64,000 nucleotides of DNA from Paenibacillus stellifer (GTDB taxonomy: Bacteria > Bacillota > Bacilli > Paenibacillales > Paenibacillaceae): NCBI RefSeq assembly GCF_000758685.1, contig NZ_CP009286.1:4618501-4682500 (forward strand), in the 5' to 3' direction. The notes under the pieces were generated by a model that saw nothing but the letters and a program-made list of their open reading frames with translations, did not search any database and was not told where the DNA came from. A program made the position numbers and the translations under genes. Below are positions 35,667-43,653 of the stretch, one piece after another (within the stretch, counting starts at the first letter, position 1; each line of letters begins with the position of its first letter).

Positions 35667-35781
35667 GCGGACAAGCGTTTGCTTCGGGTACGATTATCTA
35701 AATGCCTCAAATCTCGATGTCTCGATGCCTATTATCTGACTGCGTCATTCGCCTTGTCTGTTGCCAACACCAGAGGCCGTT

Positions 35782-36036
35782 TTAGTCGATCTCAAGGTTG
35801 TTCCACGCTTCGAACTCCTTGATTTTGGCCAAGATGGCCTCTTCCAGTTCTTCCGCCGAAACGGCGGCGATGATCTCTCCATTCACCAGGGCGAAAGGCT
35901 CGAAGAAGCACTGCTCGCAGTTATCGAGGCAGCCGTATTCGACAACATCATAGTCAGGGTTCTGCTCCAGCTTCTTTTTCAGTTCTTCGGTTCCATGCCC
36001 CAGGTTGCTGACACAAAATTCAATAATTGGTCTCAT
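35782..36036 (-). CDS. yuzB: YuzB family protein (DUF1450)
   Basis: An 84-residue acidic protein with MRPIIEFCVSNLGHG and the CLDNCEQCFFEPFALVNG block, which defines YuzB. The four cysteines suggest a metal or Fe-S site, in keeping with its neighbours. GGGAG precedes the ATG. It is divergent from the NifU-like gene, as in other Bacillales. Confidence 0.9.
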   Translation of the reverse strand: MRPIIEFCVSNLGHGTEELKKKLEQNPDYDVVEYGCLDNCEQCFFEPFALVNGEIIAAVSAEELEEAILAKIKEFEAWNNLEID

Positions 36037-36118
36037 TGTTTATCTCCCAGCCTTTACTAACCGTTTTATTTTTTAAATAATTGTACTATAATATACGTAC
36101 GAAAGGAGTGATTGAGAA

Positions 36119-36364
36119 ATGAGTGAGAATGCACAAAGCACCATGTATGATGAAGTTGCAGATGTATTGGATAAACTTCGTCCGTTCTTGCAGCGCGACG
36201 GCGGCGACGTTGAACTGATCGACGTTGAAGACGGCATCGTCAAGCTGAAATTGATGGGTGCCTGCGGCAGCTGCCCAAGCTCCACGATCACGCTGAAAGC
36301 CGGGATTGAACGCGCCCTCATCGAAGAGGTTGAAGGCGTCGAGGAAGTTGTCCAGGTATTCTAA
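36119..36364 (+). CDS. yutI: NifU C-terminal-domain Fe-S scaffold protein (YutI family)
   Basis: This 81-residue NifU-like scaffold has [20 protein letters not shown] and the cluster-binding CGSCPSS (CxxC, ~47-52). It carries Fe-S clusters to recipient proteins. AAGGAG lies upstream, and a TATAAT -10 (36087-36092) precedes it. A strong terminator follows, so it is transcribed alone. Confidence 0.93.
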   Translation: MSENAQSTMYDEVADVLDKLRPFLQRDGGDVELIDVEDGIVKLKLMGACGSCPSSTITLKAGIERALIEEVEGVEEVVQVF

Positions 36365-36382
36365 TCCCGTAGCAATACACCG

Positions 36383-36421
36383 TCCCGGCCGTTTGCCTTC
36401 TGGCAAGCGGCCGGGATTTTT
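36383..36421 (+). terminator. Terminator of the NifU-like gene
   Basis: A 15-base stem (36383-36397 with 36402-36416, one mismatch) is followed by a T run at 36417-36421, about 20 bases after the stop. Confidence 0.92.
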
Positions 36422-36452
36422 CTGATTGTTACGGTCGACGCTCCACATACAG

Positions 36453-36481
36453 CAACAAAGCCGGCTGAATGCCGGCTTTGT
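36453..36481 (-). terminator. Hairpin at the end of the hrtBA operon
   Basis: A perfect 11-bp stem ACAAAGCCGGC/GCCGGCTTTGT (36455-36465 with 36471-36481) lies about 56 bases past the hrtA stop. The minus-strand T tract is short (TTTGTTG), so termination may be partial. Confidence 0.6.
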
Positions 36482-36536
36482 CCAGTCGAACCATTGATTT
36501 AATTGTTTCCTGTGGCGCGAGCCGGGCAGGTGCAAT

Positions 36537-37232
36537 CTAGACATGAAGACTATGAACACGCGGGACCAGAACGCCGCTGTCCAGAACAAGCACGCGGTCA
36601 CAGCGCTCCAGCATCCGCACGTCATGGGTGACCATGACCGCGGCCTTGCCTTCTTCCTTCACCTCGTCCGCGATCATGTTCACAACCTCAAGCCCTCGCT
36701 TGAAGTCAAGGCTTGCCGTCGGCTCATCGGCCAGCAGAATGGCAGGATCGTTCATCCATGCCCGGGCGATGGCCGTCCGCTGCTTCTCCCCGCCCGAGAG
36801 ATGCTCGGGATAATGCTTCCTGCGGCCCCAGAGATCGAGCCGCTTCAGCAGCTTCTCGGCACGGGCCTTTGCCGTCCTGGACGGCATGGACCCTAACTTG
36901 GCCGCGAACAGCAGCTGCTCCTCGACGCTGAGATAAGGCAGAAGATGCGCGCTCTGGAACATGAAGCCGATCTTGTGCAGGCGCAGTTCCGCAAGCTCGC
37001 GCTTATTTTTGCCGGACAACGGCTCTCCGCCAATCCACACCTCGCCGCTTGTCGGCGTCAGCAGCGCACCCGCTGTCGACAGAAATGTACTTTTGCCGGA
37101 ACCCGAGGGGCCGAGAACCGCCACGAATTCACCGGGATTCACTTCAAGATCCAGATGATTCAGCACGGTCAGTTTGGCGTCTCCGTCTCCATACGTCTTC
37201 GTAATTTTGTCCATTACAAGCTTGCCGCTCAT
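36537..37232 (-). CDS. hrtA: Heme-stress ABC transporter ATPase HrtA
   Basis: This 231-residue ATPase has Walker A LGPSGSGKST (~37), signature HLSGGEKQR (~140) and Walker B AILLADEP (~160), of the MacB/LolD type used with FtsX-like permeases. With HrtB it forms an exporter that relieves heme toxicity in Staphylococcus and related bacteria. The identification leans on the hssRS genes in the same operon. Its ATG overlaps the hrtB stop by four bases. Confidence 0.85.
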   Translation of the reverse strand: MSGKLVMDKITKTYGDGDAKLTVLNHLDLEVNPGEFVAVLGPSGSGKSTFLSTAGALLTPTSGEVWIGGEPLSGKNKRELAELRLHKIGFMFQSAHLLPYLSVEEQLLFAAKLGSMPSRTAKARAEKLLKRLDLWGRRKHYPEHLSGGEKQRTAIARAWMNDPAILLADEPTASLDFKRGLEVVNMIADEVKEEGKAAVMVTHDVRMLERCDRVLVLDSGVLVPRVHSLHV

Positions 37233-38338
37233 GCTCCAGTCCTCCCTATCGCTTCAAGCGCATCGATCTTGGTTACCCGAAATACGGAAACAAGCGAGCC
37301 AACCAGTGAAACACCGATGAACAATCCGCCCGTCATCAGCATCGTCCGGACATCCATGTGGAAAGGCATACCGCTCGGCATCATGCGCGAAGCCGTTCCG
37401 GTCAGCAGCAGACTTACCGCCAAGCTGACCAGGGAGAGCGCGAGCACCTGGGCCATCACGCTCCAGGCTAAATACCCCGACCTTGCGCCTGTCGCCTTCA
37501 GTATGCCGAACTGCCCTGTCTTCTGAATGGTGATCACATAGAAGAAAACCGACAGCACGAACGCGGAAATGACATAGAGAAAAACAATCATCATAAGAAG
37601 CGAGCCCTGCTCTGCAGAGTATCCCGGCACAGCCGAAATCGCCTGCTTCTTGGTGATCAGCTCGGCGCCGTCAACCGCACCTGCTAGCTTATCCGACTGT
37701 TCACCGGATGCATTCACTGCAATGGCATTGAAGGTAAGGCCGGAAGAGGCTTTGCCGGAGGCTCCTTTCAGCTTCAGCCAGTCGCCTTGGTTCATATACA
37801 CGACCGGAGCGTGGCTGTAAGAGCGGTCCTTGGTGAATCCAGCTACGATCCAGCTTAGACCGGACTCGGGGTCCGTAAGCGTACCACCGAGCGTCACGCC
37901 GGACTCCTTCAGCTTGCTGTCGGCAACCACCGAACCGGCAGTGTCATTCGTCAAGGCTTGCCCTTCGGTAATCGGCGGCGCCAGCGAACCCTGCATGTCC
38001 ACCGCGAAGAAGGTGATGTCGAGCTTGGAATCGGCGCCGGGAACCGTCACGGCTGCGGATTGAACGCCAAGATAATCCGCGTTCTGTGAACCAACCGCCG
38101 CGCGGGCCGCATCCAGCTGAGCTTCGCTTAGCTGTGAGCTTCTGAAACGGTGGTCCGCATCCTTTTGAACAATGAATCCTGTGGCTTTCATATTGGCGAG
38201 CGCTGAAATATTGGCGTAGGACAGTCCCTGCGCAAGTCCTGTCACGAACAGAACCAGGAACGAAATCAGCAGCATAATAACAGCAATTAAAGTGTATCTC
38301 GCCTTAGAGTGCCTGATCTCCCGTAAGGCCAAAAACAT
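37229..38338 (-). CDS. hrtB: Heme-stress ABC transporter permease HrtB (FtsX-like)
   Basis: This 369-residue permease has the four-helix FtsX layout: one N-terminal helix (TLIAVIMLLISFLVLFVTGLA), a large outward domain (~45-240), then three helices. As in known HrtB it contains LFVTGLAQGLSYANIS, a FIVQK segment, FVLSVFFYVITIQK, GILKATGA and a closing DALEAIG. AAGGAGGAG precedes the ATG. The 70-base gap from hssS holds an HssR-type direct repeat, so hrtBA likely has its own inducible promoter. Confidence 0.88.
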   Translation of the reverse strand: MFLALREIRHSKARYTLIAVIMLLISFLVLFVTGLAQGLSYANISALANMKATGFIVQKDADHRFRSSQLSEAQLDAARAAVGSQNADYLGVQSAAVTVPGADSKLDITFFAVDMQGSLAPPITEGQALTNDTAGSVVADSKLKESGVTLGGTLTDPESGLSWIVAGFTKDRSYSHAPVVYMNQGDWLKLKGASGKASSGLTFNAIAVNASGEQSDKLAGAVDGAELITKKQAISAVPGYSAEQGSLLMMIVFLYVISAFVLSVFFYVITIQKTGQFGILKATGARSGYLAWSVMAQVLALSLVSLAVSLLLTGTASRMMPSGMPFHMDVRTMLMTGGLFIGVSLVGSLVSVFRVTKIDALEAIGRTGA

Positions 38339-38368
38339 GTCATTCTCCTCCTTAACCGGTATGGGACC

Positions 38369-38401
38369 AGTGTAAAGCCGGAAAATGAACGGAGTATGAA
38401 C
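38369..38401 (-). promoter_or_regulatory. HssR-type direct repeat and -10 upstream of hrtB
   Basis: On the minus strand GTTCATACT (38393-38401) and GTTCATTTT (38382-38390) are direct repeats spaced by two bases, as in the staphylococcal HssR operator (GTTCATATT, two bases, GTTCATATT). A -10-like TACACT follows at 38369-38374. The site lies 44 bases before the hrtB ATG. Confidence 0.8.
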
Positions 38402-38407
38402 AGCAGA

Positions 38408-39790
38408 TTACAAATCCGCCAGGGGAAGCTCTACCGTAAAAGTAGTTCCTTTCCCGATCTCGCTCGCCGCTTCGACAGTGCCTTGATGCGCCTGCACGAT
38501 TTTGCGGACGATGGCAAGACCGAGGCCGCTGCCTGAATCCTCACGGCTGCGGTTCTTGTCGACTTTATAGAACCGGTCAAAGATGCGCTCCAGCTCCTCA
38601 GACGGAAGACCTTCGCCGGAATTATAGACGGTGACGCGGCACCGCCCGCCATGCGCGGCTGCGCTTACCGCGATTTCGCCGCCCTCCGGAGTATGCTTGA
38701 CCGCATTGGACAGCAGATTCATCCATACCTGGTAGAGCAGATTGGCATCGCCCCGGATCTCAATGTCCTGTACAGATAATCTCAAGGCGAGCTGTTTTTC
38801 ACTAAGTCTCCATTCCAGCATCTGTGCGATCTGGCGGATTTGCAGCTTCAGGCTGAACCTGGTAATCTCCAGCGCACCGGGATCGTAGTCCAGCGAAGAC
38901 AGTGTAAGCAGCTGCTTGCTCAGCCGGGACATCCTCCGGCTCTCCTCCTCGATGATGGTCAAATACTCGCTGCGCTGAGCGGCTGTGACCTCCTCCGTCC
39001 TCATCGTGTGCGCAAACCCCTGGATGGAGGTCAGCGGCGACTCGATTTCATGGGACACGTTGGCGACGAACTCCTGTCTGGCCCGGTTGGTCCGTTCCAG
39101 CTCCCGGCTCATGACCATGAAATGCTCCGCTAATACGCCGATCTCATCCGTTCTGCGCGTGTTCAGCGTAATATCGTATCTGCCCCGGGAGATTTTGCGC
39201 GTCGCGTCCGTCATTCTGATGATCGGCAATACGATGTGAAGAGCCGTAACAAGCATGAAGGCGAGACTGAATAACGCAGTAAGTACGATAATCATCGCGA
39301 AGAAAATGCGCAGTTCACCAAATTGAACCTCAGCATCGGCTCTCATGAACAGCGCGTAGGTTGTTCCCCCGAGATTCAGCGGTACCCCTATGGAATTGCG
39401 CAGCTGGTTATCGAAGAAGCCGGTGACGAAGAGCTGTCCCGGGAACTCCGCGATACCGTGATAAATCTCTCCCTTCAGGACGGCTTCGATGCTGCTCTGC
39501 GGAAGATCGTTAACCCGGAAGGGTTTGCCGAAGAAGCGGTCGCCGCCATTGCCGTCGGTCAGCAGCATTTTGTAACCGAGAGCAGCGGTACTGGCTAAAT
39601 AACCATCAATTTCATCCGCATGGGCTTGTCCGAATTGCTGAATCTGAAGGGCCATCCCCGTCAGCTTGTCGTCATTCTCGGGTTTGACTACGATCTGGTA
39701 ATACAGGTTGGACAGCAGAAAAGCGAGCAGACTGCTCACGACTATAGCCGAACAAAAAATGAGCGACGTCCGCGTATAGAGCGACTTCAT
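38408..39790 (-). CDS. hssS: Heme sensor histidine kinase HssS
   Basis: This 460-residue kinase has two membrane helices (residues ~10-28 and ~165-190) around an extracellular sensor with HssS-type blocks: FFGKPFR, IYHGIAEFPGQLFVTGFFDN and YALFMRADAEVQFGE. Then follow HAMP, the H-box FVANVSHEIESPLTSIQGF (~247), N-box NLLSNAVKHT and G-box GSGLGLAIV. The start is placed at ATG 39790, overlapping the hssR stop (ATGA); the open frame goes further upstream without a ribosome site. It senses heme stress in relatives. Confidence 0.9.
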   Translation of the reverse strand: MKSLYTRTSLIFCSAIVVSSLLAFLLSNLYYQIVVKPENDDKLTGMALQIQQFGQAHADEIDGYLASTAALGYKMLLTDGNGGDRFFGKPFRVNDLPQSSIEAVLKGEIYHGIAEFPGQLFVTGFFDNQLRNSIGVPLNLGGTTYALFMRADAEVQFGELRIFFAMIIVLTALFSLAFMLVTALHIVLPIIRMTDATRKISRGRYDITLNTRRTDEIGVLAEHFMVMSRELERTNRARQEFVANVSHEIESPLTSIQGFAHTMRTEEVTAAQRSEYLTIIEEESRRMSRLSKQLLTLSSLDYDPGALEITRFSLKLQIRQIAQMLEWRLSEKQLALRLSVQDIEIRGDANLLYQVWMNLLSNAVKHTPEGGEIAVSAAAHGGRCRVTVYNSGEGLPSEELERIFDRFYKVDKNRSREDSGSGLGLAIVRKIVQAHQGTVEAASEIGKGTTFTVELPLADL

Positions 39791-40464
39791 GACGTCACCA
39801 GCTCCAGTTTGTACCCGATTCCCCGGATCGTGCGAATGGCGAACTTGTCCCCGTAATCGGCGAACCGCTGACGCAGCCGCTTGATATGAACATCCACCGT
39901 CCGCTCGTCTCCTTCGTAATCGATTCCCCAAATCCGCTCAATCAGTTCTCCTCTGCTGAACAGGCGGCCGGGAAACGACGCCAGCTGCGCAAGCAGCTCA
40001 AATTCCTTGACCGGCAGCAGCAGCGTCTCATTGCCGTCTGTGATCTCATAGTTTTTGCGGTCGATCACCAGCGTGTTCAGACGGATTTTGTCATCCGGGG
40101 CGAAGGAATACCGGCGGAACAGCGCCGAAATGCGGAACAGCAGCTCGGCAGGCTCGAACGGCTTCGTCAGATAGTCATCCGTTCCCCGCAGGAAGCCCTG
40201 CTCTTTGTCGCTCAGCTGCTGTCTGGCGGTGAGGAGGATGATCGGGATATCATATGTCTCCCGGATGTGCTGGCATAAATTCAGCCCGTCCATTCTGGGC
40301 ATCATGACATCGACAACCGCCAGATCAATTGGGGTATTCGCCAGTATCTCCTGCGCCTTCACTCCGTCTTCCGCCTCCATTACAGCGTAGCCCTCCCGGG
40401 TAAGAACCTGGCGCAGCAGCGTCCGGATATGGGGATCGTCGTCGGCCACCAACAACTGCTTCAT
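39787..40464 (-). CDS. hssR: Heme response regulator HssR
   Basis: This 225-residue OmpR-family regulator has the acidic pair VADDDPHIR, phospho-acceptor Asp in LAVVDVMM (~52), Lys in DDYLTKPFEPAELLFRI and the DNA-binding domain with WGIDYEGDERTVDVHIKRL (~180-198), which is almost the same in staphylococcal HssR. It is expected to bind the direct repeats at 38382-38401 and activate hrtBA. GGAGAG precedes the ATG. Confidence 0.92.
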   Translation of the reverse strand: MKQLLVADDDPHIRTLLRQVLTREGYAVMEAEDGVKAQEILANTPIDLAVVDVMMPRMDGLNLCQHIRETYDIPIILLTARQQLSDKEQGFLRGTDDYLTKPFEPAELLFRISALFRRYSFAPDDKIRLNTLVIDRKNYEITDGNETLLLPVKEFELLAQLASFPGRLFSRGELIERIWGIDYEGDERTVDVHIKRLRQRFADYGDKFAIRTIRGIGYKLELVTS

Positions 40465-40565
40465 GTCTTCACTCTCCAGACAGACTTAAGATTTCTGCAT
40501 TTTGCAAAATGCTCATTATTTATCATATGCGGTTTATGTGATGTTTTCCATCTTTGGGTTTCTAG

Positions 40566-40605
40566 CAAAAAAAACCCCGCACAGCCGAAAGCTGAGCGGG
40601 GGTTC
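40566..40605 (-). terminator. Terminator of the metNIQ operon
   Basis: On the minus strand a GC-rich stem (ACCCCCGCTCAGC around 40591-40603 with GCTGTGCGGGGT 40574-40585) is followed by a run of eight T, about 17 bases past the metQ stop. Confidence 0.92.
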
Positions 40606-40621
40606 AGTTGTATAGATAAGA

Positions 40622-41485
40622 TTAGAATGCCGGGACGATGGAGCCTTGGTACTTGTCTTCGATGAATTTCTTCGCTTCCGCAGAGGTCAGAGCGGCGGCC
40701 AGCTTCTTAATGGCATCCTTGTCCTTGTCTTCCGGACGGGTTACCAGCAGGTTCGCGTAAGGGGAATCTCCGCTCTCGATGAACAGGGCGTCCTTCGTCG
40801 GCACGAGGCCAGCTTCCAGCGCATAGTTGGAATTGATCAGCGCCAGATCGACTTCAGCCAGCTGGCGCGGCAGATTGGCGGCTTCCAGCTCGATAATCTT
40901 CAGGTTCTTCTTGTTCTCGACAATATCGGATTTGGTCGAAGCGATGTTGGTCGGGTCCTTCAGTGTGATCAAGCCGTTCTTGGCCAGCAGAATCAGGGCG
41001 CGTCCGCCGTTCGTGGCATCGTTCGGAATGGCAACCTTGGCGCCGTCCTTCAGCTCGTCGATCGATTTGATCTTCTTGGAGTATGCGCCGAACGGTTCAA
41101 CATGAACCGCTACGACAGACGTCAGGCTCCAGCCATTCTTTTGATTCTGGTCATCCAGATAAGGCTTGTGCTGGAAGAAGTTCGCATCCAGTTCGCCTTC
41201 GGCCAGCTGTACGTTCGGCTGAACATAATCGGTAAATTCCTTGATTTCCAGCTTGATGCCCTCAGCTTCAAGCTGCGGCGCAATTGCCTTCAGAATCTCG
41301 GCATGCGGAACCGGAGAAGCGCCGATAACGAGCGTAACCGGCTCGGCAGCGCTCGGAGCGGAAGAAGCTCCGGCGGAAGGTGCCGTAGAAGCGGAGGAAC
41401 CGGAAGAAGCATTGTTGTCGCTGCCGCAGGCGGCGAGCATAACAACAAGCGTCAGGCTGAACAAGGTTAGCAGTACTTTTTTCAT
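40622..41485 (-). CDS. metQ: Methionine ABC transporter substrate-binding lipoprotein MetQ
   Basis: This 287-residue NlpA/MetQ lipoprotein has the signal MKKVLLTLFSLTLVVMLAAC, then a Ser/Ala linker. The binding domain has VIGASPVPHAEILKAIAP, FTDYVQPNVQLAEGELDANFFQHKPYLD and AIPNDATNGGRALILL, all standard in MetQ. The ATG at 41485 has AGAGGGGG upstream. It binds D/L-methionine and passes it to MetI/MetN. It is last in the operon, separated from metI by 136 bases of highly structured sequence. Confidence 0.95.
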   Translation of the reverse strand: MKKVLLTLFSLTLVVMLAACGSDNNASSGSSASTAPSAGASSAPSAAEPVTLVIGASPVPHAEILKAIAPQLEAEGIKLEIKEFTDYVQPNVQLAEGELDANFFQHKPYLDDQNQKNGWSLTSVVAVHVEPFGAYSKKIKSIDELKDGAKVAIPNDATNGGRALILLAKNGLITLKDPTNIASTKSDIVENKKNLKIIELEAANLPRQLAEVDLALINSNYALEAGLVPTKDALFIESGDSPYANLLVTRPEDKDKDAIKKLAAALTSAEAKKFIEDKYQGSIVPAF

Positions 41486-41509
41486 GATGAATCCCCCTCT
41501 AAAGTATGT

Positions 41510-41600
41510 GTGTACGGCGGCATCCTGCGGTTTCCCCAAACCACGGCGCCACCTCTTTGGCGAGAGTCCTTCCCTTGCGGGCCGGACATCACCGCCTCAA
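41510..41600 (-). ncRNA. Four-stem structured RNA between metI and metQ, class unknown
   Basis: On the minus strand an outer stem GGCGG/CCGCC (41592-41596 with 41516-41520) closes three hairpins: GTCC/GGAC with an inner CCC-GCAA-GGG (41566-41587), CGCCA/TGGCG (41547-41562) and GTGGTTT/AAACCGC (41527-41544). This forms a compact four-way junction ending about 25 bases before the metQ start. It has no T tract and is not a SAM riboswitch. It may set the level of metQ relative to metNI, or be a new regulatory RNA. Confidence 0.5.
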
Positions 41601-41621
41601 TAAGGTATATGGTATAAATCC

Positions 41622-42293
41622 TTATTTACGTGTGAAATGCCGGACAAGCCGGTCGCCTGCCATCTGCAGCAGTTGCACCAGAACGACAAGCAGGATGATC
41701 GAGACGATCATGACTTCCTTCTCATACCGCTGATAGCCGTAGCGGATTGCCAAATCTCCCAGTCCGCCACCGCCGAACATCCCCGACATAGCGGTATAGG
41801 AGACCAGCGTTACGACGGTAATCGTCGCTCCCGCCAGAAGGCCAGGACGGGCTTCAGGCAGCAGAACACGCATAATGATCTGTCCGGTCGAGGCCCCCAT
41901 TCCCTGAGCCGCCTCAATGACGCCGCGATCGACTTCACGCAGCGACGTCTCGACAAGACGCGCGAAGAACGGAGCAGCTCCAATGACAAGCGCCGGGATC
42001 ATGCCGAGTACACCAATGGAAGTCCCGACCACCGCCCGGCTGAACGGAATCAGCGCAATGCCGAGAATAATGAACGGCACGGACCGGAGAATGTTGACGA
42101 GAAAGGAAATCACCGAATAAATAACTCGGGTCAGCTTGTTCTCGGATTTGCCCCACAAATACAGCATGATTCCGAGCGGCAAACCGAGAATTATGGTGAA
42201 AATGGTGGAGCTTCCAAGCATTTTCAAGGTATCAGCCGTTCCTGTAAGCATTTCGCTCCAGTCCACGGACGAAAAATCGAGTCCGAATATCAT
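41622..42293 (-). CDS. metI: Methionine ABC transporter permease MetI
   Basis: This 223-residue permease has five or six membrane helices and the BPD-type coupling loop (EAAQGMGASTGQIIMRVLLPEARPG, ~140-165, EAA motif). TADTLKMLGSSTIFTIILGLPLG and SVPFIILGIALIPFSR are typical of MetI. The ATG overlaps the metN stop by four bases. Confidence 0.95.
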   Translation of the reverse strand: MIFGLDFSSVDWSEMLTGTADTLKMLGSSTIFTIILGLPLGIMLYLWGKSENKLTRVIYSVISFLVNILRSVPFIILGIALIPFSRAVVGTSIGVLGMIPALVIGAAPFFARLVETSLREVDRGVIEAAQGMGASTGQIIMRVLLPEARPGLLAGATITVVTLVSYTAMSGMFGGGGLGDLAIRYGYQRYEKEVMIVSIILLVVLVQLLQMAGDRLVRHFTRK

Positions 42294-43306
42294 GCCAGCA
42301 CCTCCACATCAAGCCCCTGAGCCGTCAGCTCAGCGATCGCTCTGCCGGTCGCCTCGCCATCTCCTTCAAAGCGCACGATTAGCTGGCCATATGGCACATC
42401 CTTGATCGTCGAGATCGTGCCTTGGAGAATCGCGAAATTCACACCGGCCTGTCCGGCCACGCGTGACAGCGTCGATTCGTAGGTCTTCTCCCCGAGGAAA
42501 GTGATCTTCACCGGAAGCGAGAAACTTCCCGTCTGCGCCAGCAGCGCCGCCTGCAGCGGGCCATCCCCCTGGGATTCGCTGCGGATGAATTCCTTCGTCA
42601 CCTCATGCTTCGGCTTCAGGAACACATCGGTAACAAGTCCCTGTTCAACGATTCCGCCGTCGTGAATGACGGCTACGCGGTCGCAGATGCTCTGAATGAC
42701 ATGCATCTCATGCGTAATCAGAACGATCGTCAGATTGAAGCGCTTGTTAATATCCAGCAGCAGCCGGAGAATCGAGTCCGTTGTCTGCGGGTCCAGCGCC
42801 GAGGTCGCCTCGTCGCACAGCAGCACATCCGGATCGTTGGCCAGTGCCCGCGCGATTCCGACCCGCTGCTTCTGCCCGCCGGACAGCTGAGCGGGATACT
42901 TGTACCGGTGATCGGTCAGGCCTACGAGCTGGAGCAGCTCCGCCACCTTCCGGTCGATGCTCTCCTTCGGCGTGTGAACAAGCCGGAGCGGGAACGCAAT
43001 ATTGTCGTACACGGTGGCGGAGGACAGCAGATTGAAATGCTGATAGATCATGCCGATCTTGCGCCGCGACTCCTGCAGCTGGCTTTTGCCCAGCCGGGTC
43101 AGCTCCGTGCCGTCAACCCACACTTCCCCCTCAGTCGGACGCTCCAGCAGATTGATGCAGCGGATCAGCGTGCTTTTGCCGGCGCCGGAATGACCGATCA
43201 CCCCGAAGATCTCGCCTTTCCCGATCTGCAGATCCACCTTCGATAGCGCGACCGCAGCCCGCGGGCCCTTTCCGTATACTTTGGTCAAACCCTTCAACTC
43301 TATCAA
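42290..43306 (-). CDS. metN: Methionine ABC transporter ATP-binding protein MetN
   Basis: This 338-residue ATPase has Walker A GHSGAGKST (~37), signature QLSGGQKQR (~140), Walker B VLLCDEATSALDP (~160) and a C-terminal NIL domain (~265-338, VNFAILQGTISTIKDVPYGQLIV) that binds methionine and shuts off transport. The start is TTG, with GGGGAGG upstream. A SAM riboswitch precedes it. Confidence 0.95.
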   Translation of the reverse strand: MIELKGLTKVYGKGPRAAVALSKVDLQIGKGEIFGVIGHSGAGKSTLIRCINLLERPTEGEVWVDGTELTRLGKSQLQESRRKIGMIYQHFNLLSSATVYDNIAFPLRLVHTPKESIDRKVAELLQLVGLTDHRYKYPAQLSGGQKQRVGIARALANDPDVLLCDEATSALDPQTTDSILRLLLDINKRFNLTIVLITHEMHVIQSICDRVAVIHDGGIVEQGLVTDVFLKPKHEVTKEFIRSESQGDGPLQAALLAQTGSFSLPVKITFLGEKTYESTLSRVAGQAGVNFAILQGTISTIKDVPYGQLIVRFEGDGEATGRAIAELTAQGLDVEVLA

Positions 43307-43367
43307 ACGTACAGCCTCCCCTAGCCTTCCATTCTCTCAAGTCCTTGCCAGACTTCCCCTGCACATA

Positions 43368-43578
43368 TCAAAAAAGGCCCCGGCGTTCTTCGCTGAACAC
43401 AGGAGGCCTTCATCATTTATGCATAACGCCCTCTCATCTGCGCAAAGCCGTGAAACCTATCACGACCATGTAGGAATTAGCACCATGACATTGCCGATCT
43501 CAAAATGAAATTTGAAATTCGTCAACCGGTTGCCGGGCTTCATCGGGCCTGTCCCTCCGCCACTCTCGATAAGATATT
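43368..43578 (-). promoter_or_regulatory. SAM-I (S-box) riboswitch with terminator upstream of metN
   Basis: The minus strand carries the S-box core from 43576: ATCTTATCGAGAG, GGCGGAGGGACAGGCCC, GATGAAGCCCGGCAACC, then GTGCTAATTCCTAC and the closing P1 strand GATGAGAG (43431-43438). P1 pairs TCTTATC with GATGAGA. A terminator hairpin (AAGGCCTCC with GGGGCCTTTTTT, 43369-43410) follows. When SAM is plentiful, P1 forms and metNIQ transcription stops. Confidence 0.95.
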
Positions 43579-43653
43579 TTATGAAATTTTCATTCCTTAG
43601 TATAAAATCCTTTACATGCTTTGTCAAAGATTTTTTAAAGGAAATAGTTGGTT

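Noticed and set aside
41530..41560. A GAGGTGGCGCCGTGG segment similar to a T-box sequence between metI and metQ
   Set aside because: Key positions differ from AGGGTGGNACCGCG, there is no terminator after it and no Stem I with a specifier; it is better explained as part of the four-way junction.
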